From: Alistipes sp.
Lineage (GTDB): Bacteria > Bacteroidota > Bacteroidia > Bacteroidales > Rikenellaceae
Length of the DNA: 64,000 bases
Direction of reading: 5' to 3'
Assembly: GCA_017555905.1 (NCBI GenBank)
Contig: JAFZFP010000016.1
Location: 105,985-169,984, forward strand
A program made the translations under genes and the position numbers. Of the stretch, positions 1 through 7,618 are shown piece after piece; the stretch's first letter is position 1; every line of letters starts with the position of its first letter. The notes under the pieces are model-generated. The model did not search any database. It saw nothing but the letters and a program-made list of their open reading frames with translations, and was not told the origin of the DNA.

Positions 1-522
1 AAGCAGAAGAATTTCGCTGTGGAGTTGTTGCGCAAGCTGATTGCCGAGCAGATTCGGGTATATCAGCGCACAAATGCCGTGCGTGCCGAGAAATTTTCTG
101 AGATTTTAGCGAATGCGATGAGTAACTACCTCAAAGGGATGCTCACCAATGAGGAGGTTATCGAGGAGTTGTTGAAGACTGCGAGAGCCATTGTCAGTGG
201 CGAGGAAGAGAGCAAGAAGCTCAACCTTTCGACCGAAGAGTTGGCGTTCTACGATGCTATAACCAAGCCCGAGGCAGTGCAGGATTTCTATACAAACGAG
301 CAACTTATCGCCATCACGCGCGAATTGACCAATGCACTACGCACCAACAAGACCATCGACTGGACGATGAAGGAGAGCGCCCGTGCCGGTATGCGTCGCA
401 TCGTGAAACGACTACTCAAAAAATACAAATATCCGCCAGAAGGACAGGAAGCAGCACTCGAAACCATTATGACCCAATGCGAGATGTGGAGTGAAAATGA
501 GTTTGACGGAAATATATTATAA
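1..522 (+). CDS. hsdR: Type I restriction enzyme R subunit, C-terminal part (partial)
   Basis: The frame is open from base 1, so the gene enters from the left and only about the last 173 codons are visible. HsdR is the translocase/endonuclease subunit of type I restriction-modification complexes. What is seen matches the helical C-terminal region typical of HsdR: a SEEELAFYDA-like stretch (here STEELAFYDAI), then DFYTNEQL, TIDWTMKESARA and KKYKYPPEGQE. The nuclease and helicase motors lie outside the window, as do hsdM and hsdS if present. The GTG at 19 is an internal codon, not a start. The gene runs convergently into the recombinase pseudogene 35 bp away, a common arrangement at type I loci whose specificity genes are shuffled. 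Confidence 0.85.
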   Translation, partial: KQKNFAVELLRKLIAEQIRVYQRTNAVRAEKFSEILANAMSNYLKGMLTNEEVIEELLKTARAIVSGEEESKKLNLSTEELAFYDAITKPEAVQDFYTNEQLIAITRELTNALRTNKTIDWTMKESARAGMRRIVKRLLKKYKYPPEGQEAALETIMTQCEMWSENEFDGNIL

Positions 523-557
523 AGTTTAAGAGTCAGACCAGAGTCGAATCCAGGGGT

Positions 558-1631
558 TTACATTGCTAAGTGTTGAAGTCTAGTTGATAACTTTGCCATA
601 TCCTCTGCGAGTTTGTTGTGTACGATTTTCGCGTAGACCTGGGTGGTTTTTAGGTTGCGGTGGCCGAGCATCATCGACACCGACTCGATAGGTACTCCGT
701 TTGTTAGCGTTACTGTTGTAGCAAAGGTATGGCGGGCGAGGTGAAAGGTTAGTCGTTTCTCGATGCCGCAGAGCGCTGCGATCTCTTTGAGGTAGTCGTT
801 GCACTTCTGATTTGTGGGTATTGGGAGCAACTTGCCATCGAGGCATGAGCCCTCGTATTTTGCCAAAATTTGCGACGGAATCTCCAAGAGGGGTGCATCT
901 ACCGGTGTCGATGTCTTTTTGCGATGTGTGCGAAGCCAATGGCGGTTATTTGGGCCGTTAATGATATGCTCGGCAGTCAATGCCTGGGCATCGCAGTAGG
1001 CAAGTCCCGTAAAGCAACTGAACACGAATATATCTCGTATCTGTTCAAGACGCTTCGATGTCAGTTGTTTATTCATTAAGTTAGTAAGTTCCTCCATTGT
1101 AAGGTAGCCTCGCTCAGTATTCTCGAATTTGAGCTTAAAGCTGACAAATGGATTCTTGTTGGCCCAACCATTGTCTATCGCTACCTGATATATGGAGCGG
1201 AAGCGTTGAATCATCTTCATCACATAGTTGTTCGATAGTCTGTACTGCGTGCGCAGGAATATCTCAAAGCTGGTAATAAACCTCGGATTGACATCATATA
1301 TCTATAAATGGAATATCAAGGTGCTTGTTAAACTTAATGAATGAGTTATAAGAGATTTGGTACATTCCTGCGTATCGCACTCTGTTTTCTCTTTTTAGAC
1401 TCTCTATATAACTTAGGTATAGTTCTCCAACAGTTTGCATAGGAGGCTTCTCAGATGTTTCTAATAGCGTGGTTACTGTAAACTCTTTTCCCTCTAATCT
1501 ATTATCTAATGCTTTTCGTTTGATTTTACCTATCTCTTGTATCTATGATAAGTTGGATTCTTACATAGTCGGGGCAATCCTCTTATAATTGATTTTTCTT
1601 GAAGTCCCAATGTGTAGCACTAACTGATATA
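558..1631 (-). pseudogene. Tyrosine recombinase (integrase), degraded
   Basis: The catalytic half is intact in one frame (558 to about 1300): a C-terminal domain with HLARHTFAT, a GHRNLKTTQ-type box and a final Y in TQVYAKI, consistent with the R-H-x-x-R and nucleophilic Tyr of phage-type integrases. Upstream, translation of the minus strand shows the core-binding domain (ELYLSYIESLKRENRVRYAG, then ISYNSFIKFNKHLDIPF) in another frame, joined by a 1-nt shift near 1296-1300. Further upstream (HIGTSRKINYKRIAPTM) the frame is cut by TAA at 1561-1563 and TAG at 1543-1545. Coding similarity stops where the tRNA-adjacent repeat begins at 1632. At least three lesions make it inactive as read. The apparent 221-codon ORF starting at 1223 is only the surviving C-terminal piece. 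Confidence 0.8.
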
Positions 1632-1767
1632 CCTGAACTTGTTCAATGGAATAAAATGCCATATCACGCATAAGGGCGTAAGCCCTGCAACCAGACACCT
1701 CTGTAACAAAAAAACAGCAGTCTTAAACTAAGACTGCTGCAACTGGTGAATCCGCCGGGGCTCGAAC
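1632..1767. repeat. Copy A of a 135-bp direct repeat ending in the tRNA-Lys 3' end
   Basis: This stretch is nearly identical to 5328-5461: both run from CCTGAACTTGTTCAATGG through a terminator hairpin into the 24 bases that form the 3' end of tRNA-Lys. Copy A has two extra single bases and a few substitutions. The pair brackets about 3.7 kb and looks like duplicated attachment-site flanks. Confidence 0.85.
1706..1739 (-). terminator. Intrinsic terminator in repeat copy A
   Basis: A perfect 11-bp stem (CAGCAGTCTTA / TAAGACTGCTG) with a 3-nt loop is followed on the minus strand by a T-rich run. It sits directly downstream of the tRNA-like 3' end, as expected for a tRNA terminator. Confidence 0.75.
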
Positions 1768-1851
1768 CAGGGACACAAGGATTTTCAGTCCTTTAGCTGC
1801 TACGCCAATCAGAAGCAAGTTTCTGATTGCAACCAACTGAGCTATTGCACC
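1744..1851 (-). tRNA. tRNA-like element, chimeric tRNA-Phe(GAA) 5' part with tRNA-Lys 3' end; probable pseudogene
   Basis: Read on the minus strand it starts GGTGCAATAGCTCAGTTGG and has a good anticodon arm (AAGGA, loop CTGAAAA, TCCTT), giving anticodon GAA for Phe. The last 24 bases, from the T loop to CCA, are identical to the tRNA-Lys 3' end at 5660-5683. As a result the acceptor stem is poorly paired (only GGTG/CACC is convincing) and the T stem has a mismatch. The D loop carries an insertion built around a perfect 9-bp inverted repeat at 1806-1829. At 108 nt it is far longer than a normal tRNA. I infer recombination between a Phe tRNA and a Lys-type attachment core; function is doubtful. 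Confidence 0.6.
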
Positions 1852-1981
1852 TTACAAGCAGTTATGCTTTTCTATTTCTGTCTAATTTCGCCTTGGTTTA
1901 ACTCTTGGTTTACCTGTGGGTTTACACAAATAGTAATTACCGAGAAAGTATTAATGTATATAAATATTTGCTTTTATTGTC
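1852..1981. other. Short non-coding stretch in the island
   Basis: AT-rich sequence between the tRNA-like element and the broken secreted-protein gene. A 68-codon plus-strand frame here (1864-2070) overlaps a better-supported minus-strand gene and has no recognisable content. Nothing else seen. Confidence 0.4.
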
Positions 1982-2512
1982 TTACCACAACCTATGTTCT
2001 GGTCGCCCCTCTAAGAATTGATGTATCTCCTCTTGGGTTACATCATATCCCGTTAGAGTTAAATCCATAGACCTAAATTCGTAGTTACTAACCTTTCTAG
2101 TCTTGATATTAACATCGCTGTAAACTACAGCTGAGAATATTTTATCTGGATTATCATAGAAGATAATGGATATGTATGCTTCTCCTACAATGTAAGGCTC
2201 TATATCAGCAATAACAAACTTGCCTTTTATGTAATCTTTGTATTCATCGAGACGAGCATCTTCTATCTTGCCACTATTGTACGCATCAAGGTACTTGCAT
2301 AATGTGCGTATGTACTCATTATCTGCCCACTCATTTCGCCCCCATCCCGCAAAGCGAATGTCATTGAGGGCTTATCTTACTCCATTGTCTGCAACTTCAG
2401 TTTCTGGCTCTTGATATGTTTGCTCAGGCTCTTGTGCCACACACACCTGCGCCTTACTACCCAAAGCAAATAGTGCTATAAGGCATATAGCTAGTTTTTG
2501 TAGTTTTTTCAT
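1982..2512 (-). pseudogene. Secreted protein of unknown function, interrupted by one in-frame TAA
   Basis: Reading from ATG at 2512 gives a signal peptide (MKKLQKLAICLIALFALG, then a QVCVAQ region). After codon 46 comes a single TAA at 2372-2374, and the same frame then stays open for about 130 more codons to TAA at 1982-1984. The post-stop sequence looks coding (ALNDIRFAGWGRNEWADNEY, YLDAYNSGKIEDARLDEYKD, FVIADIEPYIVGEAYIS). No ATG near the break would explain a separate gene. A promoter lies just upstream at 2529-2559. I do not recognise the family; the size and signal peptide suggest a small periplasmic or surface protein. Whether the stop is a mutation, a sequencing error or read through cannot be told from sequence. 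Confidence 0.6.
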
Positions 2513-2528
2513 AGGGTTAAGATTTCTA

Positions 2529-2559
2529 CAAAGGTAATAAAGGTTTATTAAAAAACCAA
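2529..2559 (-). promoter_or_regulatory. Bacteroidota-type promoter for the broken secreted-protein gene
   Basis: On the minus strand a TTG (2557-2559) is followed after 20 bases by TACCTTTG (2529-2536), matching the -33/-7 consensus of the phylum. It overlaps the terminator of the preceding gene. Confidence 0.55.
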
Positions 2560-2581
2560 CCTACCGTAATAGGTAAGTTGG
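2550..2581 (-). terminator. Intrinsic terminator after the 2620-3243 gene
   Basis: Inverted repeat CCAACCTACC / GGTAAGTTGG with one mismatch and a 6-nt loop, followed on the minus strand by a T run. Confidence 0.65.
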
Positions 2582-2619
2582 CTTTCGTTACATCCGTATG
2601 ATATGGTATTACTATTTCA

Positions 2620-3243
2620 TTATTCCAAAGCTTTTTGGGCAACTACTTGTGCTTCCTTAATAGCAGCTATTAGTTTTGGAATATCAGATATAGAACAAAC
2701 TGATGCTGCCTCTGAGTAAACACATGTTGGCACTCCGTATTCATCTGTTTTAAACCATTTTTTGCGGAATATTACAGCTCCTGGTTTGCCAAATACACCT
2801 TCAACCAATTCAGTAGTGAAATAGACATCAATGCCACCATATGCAGTATAAGTTATTGTGAATGAATCTGTCTTAGCTGAATTATTATGCTCATTTATGA
2901 TAGCTTACAATGCGAGCAACATATCATCAATCTGATCCATGTCAAGATATCCTAATGGAGCAGGAACTCCTAGAGCTGCTGCTACCTTTTGTCCAAACAT
3001 AGTAGGCCAAAACTCCAATGCCACAAGTTTGTCGCCACTTTTAAGGTCTGTGAATAATTTAGCATAAAGTTTTATGCCACTTTTCTTGTCTTCGTAGATT
3101 GTGGTCTCTTTTAAGAATTTGTTTTTTGTTTTAAACTGTTCTGCCTTAGTTAACTGAGTGGCTGCTTCAACGTCAGAACTTTGTGCTTGTGCAGTAGCAA
3201 ATGCAAATAAGCACGCGATGATTAAAAGAAAAGTCTTTTTCAT
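2620..3243 (-). pseudogene. Secreted protein of unknown function, split by one in-frame TAA
   Basis: Codons 1-112 (2905-3243) begin with a clear signal peptide (MKKTFLLIIACLFAFATAQA) and end at TAA 2905-2907. The identical frame then runs on without another stop to 2620, giving AIINEHNNSAKTDSFTITYT, GGIDVYFTTELVEGVFGKPG and a C-terminal helix. The two open pieces are therefore one gene of about 206 sense codons with a single nonsense codon, possibly CAA to TAA. The second piece has no signal peptide of its own. Family not recognised. It is downstream of the serine protease (36 bp gap) and probably co-transcribed. Readthrough looks unlikely because TAA followed by G is an efficient stop. Confidence 0.65.
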
Positions 3244-3279
3244 TTTTGTAAGTTTTAAAAGTTATATTAAGTGGATATA

Positions 3280-4848
3280 TTAATAAATCAAGACCATGAC
3301 GACATATGGCGCAAATTCCTTTATTTGCTCGGTAAATACAGTAGGTTTAGGTGACTTATCGGTAATATCTTCAATAGTAATTGGAGCGGCATCTATCAAC
3401 TGATATAGGTAGCTACTTTTAATTGCGTATCCGACATTATTAGCACCTTGAATGCCTGCAGATGTAATTCCTACTAAATTGCCACCCTTATCGAACATTG
3501 GGCCACCACTATTTCCAGGTTGGATAGGAGCAGAGATTTGGTATGATGAAATCTGTCCCTCGTAGCCTGTTTTTGCGCTAATAATACCATCAGTCACCTT
3601 GATTTCAGAACCCATAGCCTGAACCATGGGATATCCCATAGTAAATATTGAGGAACCCACATCTATTGTTCTTTGATAGATGTTATATGGGAGTGTTGTT
3701 AAATGTTGAAATTCCATATCATCAATCATTAATAGTGCTAGGTCGTTTATTTTGTCAACACACAACACTTTTGTAGAGAATGTTTTAACATCTGACGCAG
3801 TTTGAATAAGCACTTTAATCTCATTTGCACCCTCAACAACATGATTATTTGTTGCGATGATATTTTTACCAACAAAGAATCCACTGCCATTTCCCTTGAG
3901 CTCTTTAGGAGCATTTGATTTCTCTGTTTTAACCTGTTCTACCATTGAAAATTCAATATCATTCTCTGGGTATAACTTCATAAATATCGTTTCAACATAG
4001 TTTTTAGTATCATAGAGTGTTATCCTTTTGTCGTGATATTCTAAATAAAAATCTGCCTTAGACAACATCTTGTTATCTAAGTACCAATAATTTACTTTAT
4101 AAAGTCCAGGAGTTGTCGTTGCAGTGAATGTTCCTTTAAGTTCACCCTCTTTCCATATTTCATGATTAGACCCATGAATATAAATAATTTTATAAACATC
4201 CTTCTCCTTTACAACTGCTAATTTATGGCGATTACTTCCCCAATAATTTGGATTTGAAGTGCTGATGAAATTATATATGCCTTCAATAGGCGAAGCTGGA
4301 GAGTTATCCCAAAATTTTCGTAAATTATATTCTGTATATGAAGTCTGTGCTGTGGTGTTTCTATTATTAGGTATCTCTAAATTATTAACAATAAATGATG
4401 GACACTGATAGTTGTTTCTTTTAAAATCAGAGTTGCCTACACCTCCATTGAAGTGCCACTTGATATTGGTTACACCGGCAGGGACACGTGGAAAATAAAA
4501 TGTAGCATGTACCACTTTATTTTTATTGCCATTCATATAGTAATTCCAATATGTTACTTTATAATATCTATTCCATGGCTTATAATAACCTTCGTAATTA
4601 GATTGAACAAGTTTGTACTTCCCAAATGCACCAGTAATATAGATAGATGCATTTTCATCTAATTCGTGAGCATCAAAGCATCCTGGCTTATTATTCAGAA
4701 TAGTAATATCACAGAAAATGGCCGTGAAGTCATCATTAGATGCAACACCTGTAATATTCCATCTTTGGTCTTTATTTTCAAAAACCATTTGAGCCTGTAT
4801 ATGATTAAGATAAAATAAGCAACAAATAAGCAACAGTAACTTCTTCAT
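3280..4848 (-). CDS. Secreted trypsin-like (S1/DegP-type) serine protease
   Basis: A 522-residue protein with an N-terminal signal peptide (MKKLLLLICCLFYLNHIQA), a roughly 290-residue N-terminal region of unknown fold rich in aromatic residues, and a C-terminal chymotrypsin-fold domain (about 315-490). The catalytic triad is visible: His336 in TNNHVVEG, Asp369 in NDLALL and Ser447 in GNSGGP. There is no PDZ domain, so it is not a classical DegP. It is likely exported to the periplasm or surface. It sits in the AT-rich island with the secreted-protein pseudogenes, so it is probable cargo of the mobile element. It is the only large intact gene there. Confidence 0.85.
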   Translation of the reverse strand: MKKLLLLICCLFYLNHIQAQMVFENKDQRWNITGVASNDDFTAIFCDITILNNKPGCFDAHELDENASIYITGAFGKYKLVQSNYEGYYKPWNRYYKVTYWNYYMNGNKNKVVHATFYFPRVPAGVTNIKWHFNGGVGNSDFKRNNYQCPSFIVNNLEIPNNRNTTAQTSYTEYNLRKFWDNSPASPIEGIYNFISTSNPNYWGSNRHKLAVVKEKDVYKIIYIHGSNHEIWKEGELKGTFTATTTPGLYKVNYWYLDNKMLSKADFYLEYHDKRITLYDTKNYVETIFMKLYPENDIEFSMVEQVKTEKSNAPKELKGNGSGFFVGKNIIATNNHVVEGANEIKVLIQTASDVKTFSTKVLCVDKINDLALLMIDDMEFQHLTTLPYNIYQRTIDVGSSIFTMGYPMVQAMGSEIKVTDGIISAKTGYEGQISSYQISAPIQPGNSGGPMFDKGGNLVGITSAGIQGANNVGYAIKSSYLYQLIDAAPITIEDITDKSPKPTVFTEQIKEFAPYVVMVLIY

Positions 4849-4900
4849 ATGTTAAACAAAATGTTTGTGCCCGCCAATTCCCAGAGAGTAGCGGTAAAAC

Positions 4901-4937
4901 AAAAAAGGTGTGGGAACTATATTGCTTTATCCCACAC
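4901..4937 (-). terminator. Intrinsic terminator overlapping the end of a small ORF
   Basis: 8-bp stem GTGTGGGA / TCCCACAC, followed on the minus strand by CTTTTTTG. It overlaps the stop codon of the 62-codon frame at 4917-5105. Confidence 0.65.
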
Positions 4938-5105
4938 TCTGGTCTTCGCATTACCACTGGAATGGATAAAACAATAGCCCACACCAAAGGATATGTCAAA
5001 AGCCAATAAGGGCTGTACATACCAATGATGTGGTGCTACTGCCATCATCTTCATTCCAGTTTCAAAGTTGCGAAGTTTGAGTGTAGAAGATAATTTCAAT
5101 AACAC
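4917..5105 (-). CDS. Small hypothetical protein (62 aa) or gene remnant
   Basis: An ATG-started frame of 62 codons with no recognised domain; the C-terminal half (YVQPLLAFDISFGVGYC) resembles a piece of a beta-strand or membrane segment. Support is contextual: a TAACTTTG -7-like box lies upstream at 5158-5165 and an intrinsic terminator coincides with its end. It may be the last part of a larger lost gene. Low certainty. Confidence 0.3.
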   Translation of the reverse strand: MLLKLSSTLKLRNFETGMKMMAVAPHHWYVQPLLAFDISFGVGYCFIHSSGNAKTRVWDKAI

Positions 5106-5327
5106 CTTTTACTAAAAAATGTCCTTCCGAAACACCATAGTGTCTTAGAATTGTAACAAAGTTAGTAAAAAAGTGTGATATTCTATCTATCAGATGATGT
5201 TTTTTTGAAAAAATCTCAGTCACCTATATTTATATTCGCTCAACCCATAATAAGTGAGAAGGCGCGGGGATGAGGTTATGTTTGTGGCTGGGTGTACTCT
5301 CGTAGAGAGGTGCGATATGGCATTATG
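5106..5327. other. Intergenic island DNA
   Basis: No gene seen. It contains a possible minus-strand -7 box (CAAAGTTA, 5158-5165). Around 5238-5276 a short sequence (AACCCATAATAAGTGAG, then GGCGCGGGGATGA) resembles 5514-5550, suggesting each tRNA-end copy came with the same flank. A GATATGGC (5313-5320) can pair with GCCATATC inside repeat copy B. Confidence 0.4.
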
Positions 5328-5461
5328 CCTGAACTTGTTCAATGGAATAAAAGCCATATCACACATAAGGGCGTAGCCCTGCAACCAGACACCTCTGTAA
5401 CAAAAAAACAGCAGTCTTAAACTAATACTGCTGCAACTGGTGAATCCGCCGGGGCTCGAAC
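5328..5461. repeat. Copy B of the 135-bp direct repeat ending in the tRNA-Lys 3' end
   Basis: Near-identical partner of 1632-1767. Its terminator stem (5402-5433) has one mismatch compared with copy A. The 24-bp tRNA-Lys 3' end occupies 5438-5461 and is not followed by the rest of a tRNA. Confidence 0.85.
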
Positions 5462-5612
5462 GGCTTTAGCCGTAGCGGGGATACCGCTTAGCGCAGACCA
5501 TAAGGTCTATCCCCGCAACCCGCATTAAGTGAGTAGGCGGGGGGGGGATGATGTTGAGCGTATGCTTGCAGACTCTGTTTTAATAATACCTGCGAGCTTG
5601 CTCGTATGGGAT
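5462..5612. other. Junction DNA between two tRNA-Lys 3'-end copies
   Basis: No gene. It contains a long inverted repeat, GCGGGGATA (from about 5477) paired with TATCCCCGC (ending near 5516), with an inner AGACC/GGTCT arm. There is a run of nine G at about 5539-5547 and a small hairpin GCGAGC/GCTCG near 5591-5605. Confidence 0.45.
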
Positions 5613-5650
5613 TATAAAAATAGAGCAGCAGAGTGAAAACTCTGCCGCTC
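5613..5650 (-). terminator. Terminator of tRNA-Lys
   Basis: 12-bp stem with one mismatch (GAGCAGCAGAGT / ACTCTGCCGCTC) and a GAAA loop, followed on the minus strand by TATTTTTATAA. It lies 10 bp downstream of the tRNA 3' end. Confidence 0.7.
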
Positions 5651-5659
5651 AACATAAAG

Positions 5660-5735
5660 TGGTGAATCCGCCGGGGCTCGAACCCGGGACCCCAACATTA
5701 AAAGTGTTGTGCTCTACCTGCTGAGCTACGGATTC
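5660..5735 (-). tRNA. tRNA-Lys (anticodon TTT)
   Basis: 76-nt cloverleaf: acceptor GAATCCG / CGGATTC, D arm with GCTCAGCAGGTAGAGC, anticodon arm CAACA-CTTTTAA-TGTTG (anticodon TTT), T arm CCGGG-TTCGAGC-CCCGG, discriminator A and encoded CCA. Its 3' end is the duplicated attachment core of the neighbouring island. It is downstream of the EamA gene on the same strand. Confidence 0.95.
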
Positions 5736-5827
5736 TCCAAATACCAAGGCCTAAACCTTTGGTGGTGCAAAGATAGTAAATATTTTTATTCTACCAAAAT
5801 ATAGGGCAAAAATATCGCCTTTTAATG

Positions 5828-6730
5828 CTACAGACTACCTATAGCCAACAATATCATACCGATAATTATCAACACGAGATCCACAACCTTAGACCACACG
5901 TTGCGCTCGCCAAAGAGCAACACTCCACAGATGAACGAGACTACGACAGAGGAGCGACGAATCATCGAGACTACGGCAATCATAGCACCCTCACTGTCGA
6001 GAGCGTGGTAGTAGAAGAAGTCGGCAACCGAGACAAAGAGGGTGATGAGGGGGATGCTCCAACGCCATTCGAAGCCTTTAGCGATAGGACTCTTTAGGCT
6101 GAGCATCAGGGCAATAAGGCCCATAAGAAGGAGTTGATATACTCCGAACCAACTCTGCACAAAGAGTGGAGAGAGAGCGTGAGCCGTGATGATATACTTA
6201 TCGTAGAGGCCACTGACGGCTCCGAGGAGCATAGCCACGAAGAGGGCCCACACATAGCGGCTATTCTTAAAGTCGATACTCTCGCGCTTGCCCGCACGGC
6301 TGAGCAGATAGAGCGAGAGGATGGTAACAAGCACTCCACCCCACTGCCACAAGTTCAACTTCTCGCCAAAGAGCAAGACGGCACCAAGCAACACCACTAC
6401 GGGACGTGTAGCATTCACGGGGCCTACGATGGTCAGAGGGAGGTGTTTGATGGCGTAGTAGCCACAGAGCCACGACGAGAGCGTGATGGCCGACTTAAGA
6501 AGCACCAACAAGTGGTCGCCGAGTTCTCCACGTGTAGAGGCCAAGGGGGTATCGGCCAAGAGGCCCAAGCCCAACTCAGCATCGAGGATAATGGGGAGGA
6601 ACAATAGCGCCGAGAAGAGCGTATTGAGCAGAAGAACTATGACCACAGCATTCCCCGACAACGAGCGCTTCTTCGCCACGTCGTAGAGGCCCAACAGCAG
6701 GGCCGAGAGGAATGCCGAAGCCACCCACAT
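5828..6730 (-). CDS. EamA/DMT-family inner-membrane transporter
   Basis: A 300-residue, strongly hydrophobic protein with about ten membrane spans arranged as two EamA repeats. The last span is preceded by CGVLLFGERNVWSKVVDLVL, the typical end of an EamA unit, and the same motif (LGAVLLFGEKLNLWQWGG) ends the first repeat. The family includes exporters of metabolites and amino acids; the substrate cannot be predicted. It is the last gene of the seven-gene minus-strand cluster beginning with mltG and starts 2 bp after ubiA. Confidence 0.85.
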   Translation of the reverse strand: MWVASAFLSALLLGLYDVAKKRSLSGNAVVIVLLLNTLFSALLFLPIILDAELGLGLLADTPLASTRGELGDHLLVLLKSAITLSSWLCGYYAIKHLPLTIVGPVNATRPVVVLLGAVLLFGEKLNLWQWGGVLVTILSLYLLSRAGKRESIDFKNSRYVWALFVAMLLGAVSGLYDKYIITAHALSPLFVQSWFGVYQLLLMGLIALMLSLKSPIAKGFEWRWSIPLITLFVSVADFFYYHALDSEGAMIAVVSMIRRSSVVVSFICGVLLFGERNVWSKVVDLVLIIIGMILLAIGSL

Positions 6731-6732
6731 CG

Positions 6733-7617
6733 CTAAGCGTAGATGAGAAGGTTAGCGATAAGGCATAGGGCCAACGACATACTTGCCATAGCATTGAAGG
6801 TGCCGAAGGCGATGCCTATGTTGCGCTGGCGCGTTGGGGTGACGAGGTAATGTTCCGAGGCTACGATAGTCGTAAAGAGTCCACAACCGAGCCACAACAA
6901 CCAACTATTTGGCTGGAACGTAGCAAACCATACGAGGAGCAAGACACTCGCCAAGTGCAGCAAGGCACTGATAACCAACGATGTAGTAGCAGAGAAGTGC
7001 GATGGTATGGAGTGGAGACCGCGCTTACGGTCGAATTCCGCATCCTGCAAGGCATAGATGATATCGAAGCCTGCGCACCACGCCATAACGACCAAGGCGA
7101 GCAACCAGCACTCGAGCGAGGCAGTTCCCGTAACGGCCATATAGGCACCCACGGGGGCAATGCCGAGAGATATGCCCAAGACTATATGCGCCAAGGCGGT
7201 AAAGCGTTTGCAGTAGCTATAGAACATCACGATACCCAAGGCCACGGGAGAGAGCCATCCGCAGAGTGGATTTATCGTCGCAGCCACGACAATAAAGAGC
7301 AGGGCATTACCCACGATGAAGATAACAGCACCTCGGGGCGATATCTTTCCTGCAGGGATTTCACGATCCTGAGTACGTGGGTTTTCGGCATCGATGAAGC
7401 GGTCAGCCCAGCGGTTGAAACCCATAGCCACATTGCGAGCAAAGACCATACAGAGCACGACTTGGACCAACAAAACTGCCCACCAATAGGGGTTACTCTC
7501 GGTCAAGGCTACGCCCGACGACTTCACTGCATAGACGAATGAGAGCAGGGCAAAGGGCATCGCAAAGATGGTGTGCGAGAACTTCACCAAGCGAAGGTAA
7601 TCAGCAATCTTAGCCAT
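6733..7617 (-). CDS. UbiA-family prenyltransferase (menaquinone-type)
   Basis: A 294-residue integral membrane prenyltransferase. The start is set at ATG 7617, one base after the thioesterase stop; the longer frame overlaps the thioesterase and has no homologous-looking N-terminus. Both Asp-rich motifs are present: NRWADRFID (N68, D72, D76) and DAEFDRKRG. The family attaches a polyprenyl chain to an aromatic ring. It resembles the UbiA-like group found in menaquinone (including futalosine-route) producers, so a role in quinone synthesis is likely, but no other men/mqn gene is in the window. Confidence 0.85.
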   Translation of the reverse strand: MAKIADYLRLVKFSHTIFAMPFALLSFVYAVKSSGVALTESNPYWWAVLLVQVVLCMVFARNVAMGFNRWADRFIDAENPRTQDREIPAGKISPRGAVIFIVGNALLFIVVAATINPLCGWLSPVALGIVMFYSYCKRFTALAHIVLGISLGIAPVGAYMAVTGTASLECWLLALVVMAWCAGFDIIYALQDAEFDRKRGLHSIPSHFSATTSLVISALLHLASVLLLVWFATFQPNSWLLWLGCGLFTTIVASEHYLVTPTRQRNIGIAFGTFNAMASMSLALCLIANLLIYA

Positions 7618-7618
7618 A

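Larger units (their letters stand above)
1744..5683. mobile_element. Remnant integrative element(s) bounded by tRNA-Lys 3'-end repeats
   Basis: Three copies of the same 24-bp tRNA-Lys 3' end occur at 1744-1767, 5438-5461 and 5660-5683. Only the last belongs to a complete tRNA. The enclosed DNA is AT-richer than the core genes, carries cargo-like secreted proteins, and lies next to a broken integrase. Integration of elements into tRNA 3' ends is established for tyrosine recombinases. The exact outer limit is uncertain: the hsdR and integrase to the left may belong to the same or an adjoining element. Confidence 0.6.

Noticed and set aside
1744-1851. Suppressor tRNA that would read the TAA codons of the island
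   Set aside because: The anticodon loop CTGAAAA gives GAA (Phe), which cannot read TAA or TAG.
1864-2070. 68-codon plus-strand hydrophobic frame in the island
   Set aside because: It overlaps the C-terminal coding part of the stop-interrupted gene at 1982-2512, which has better evidence.
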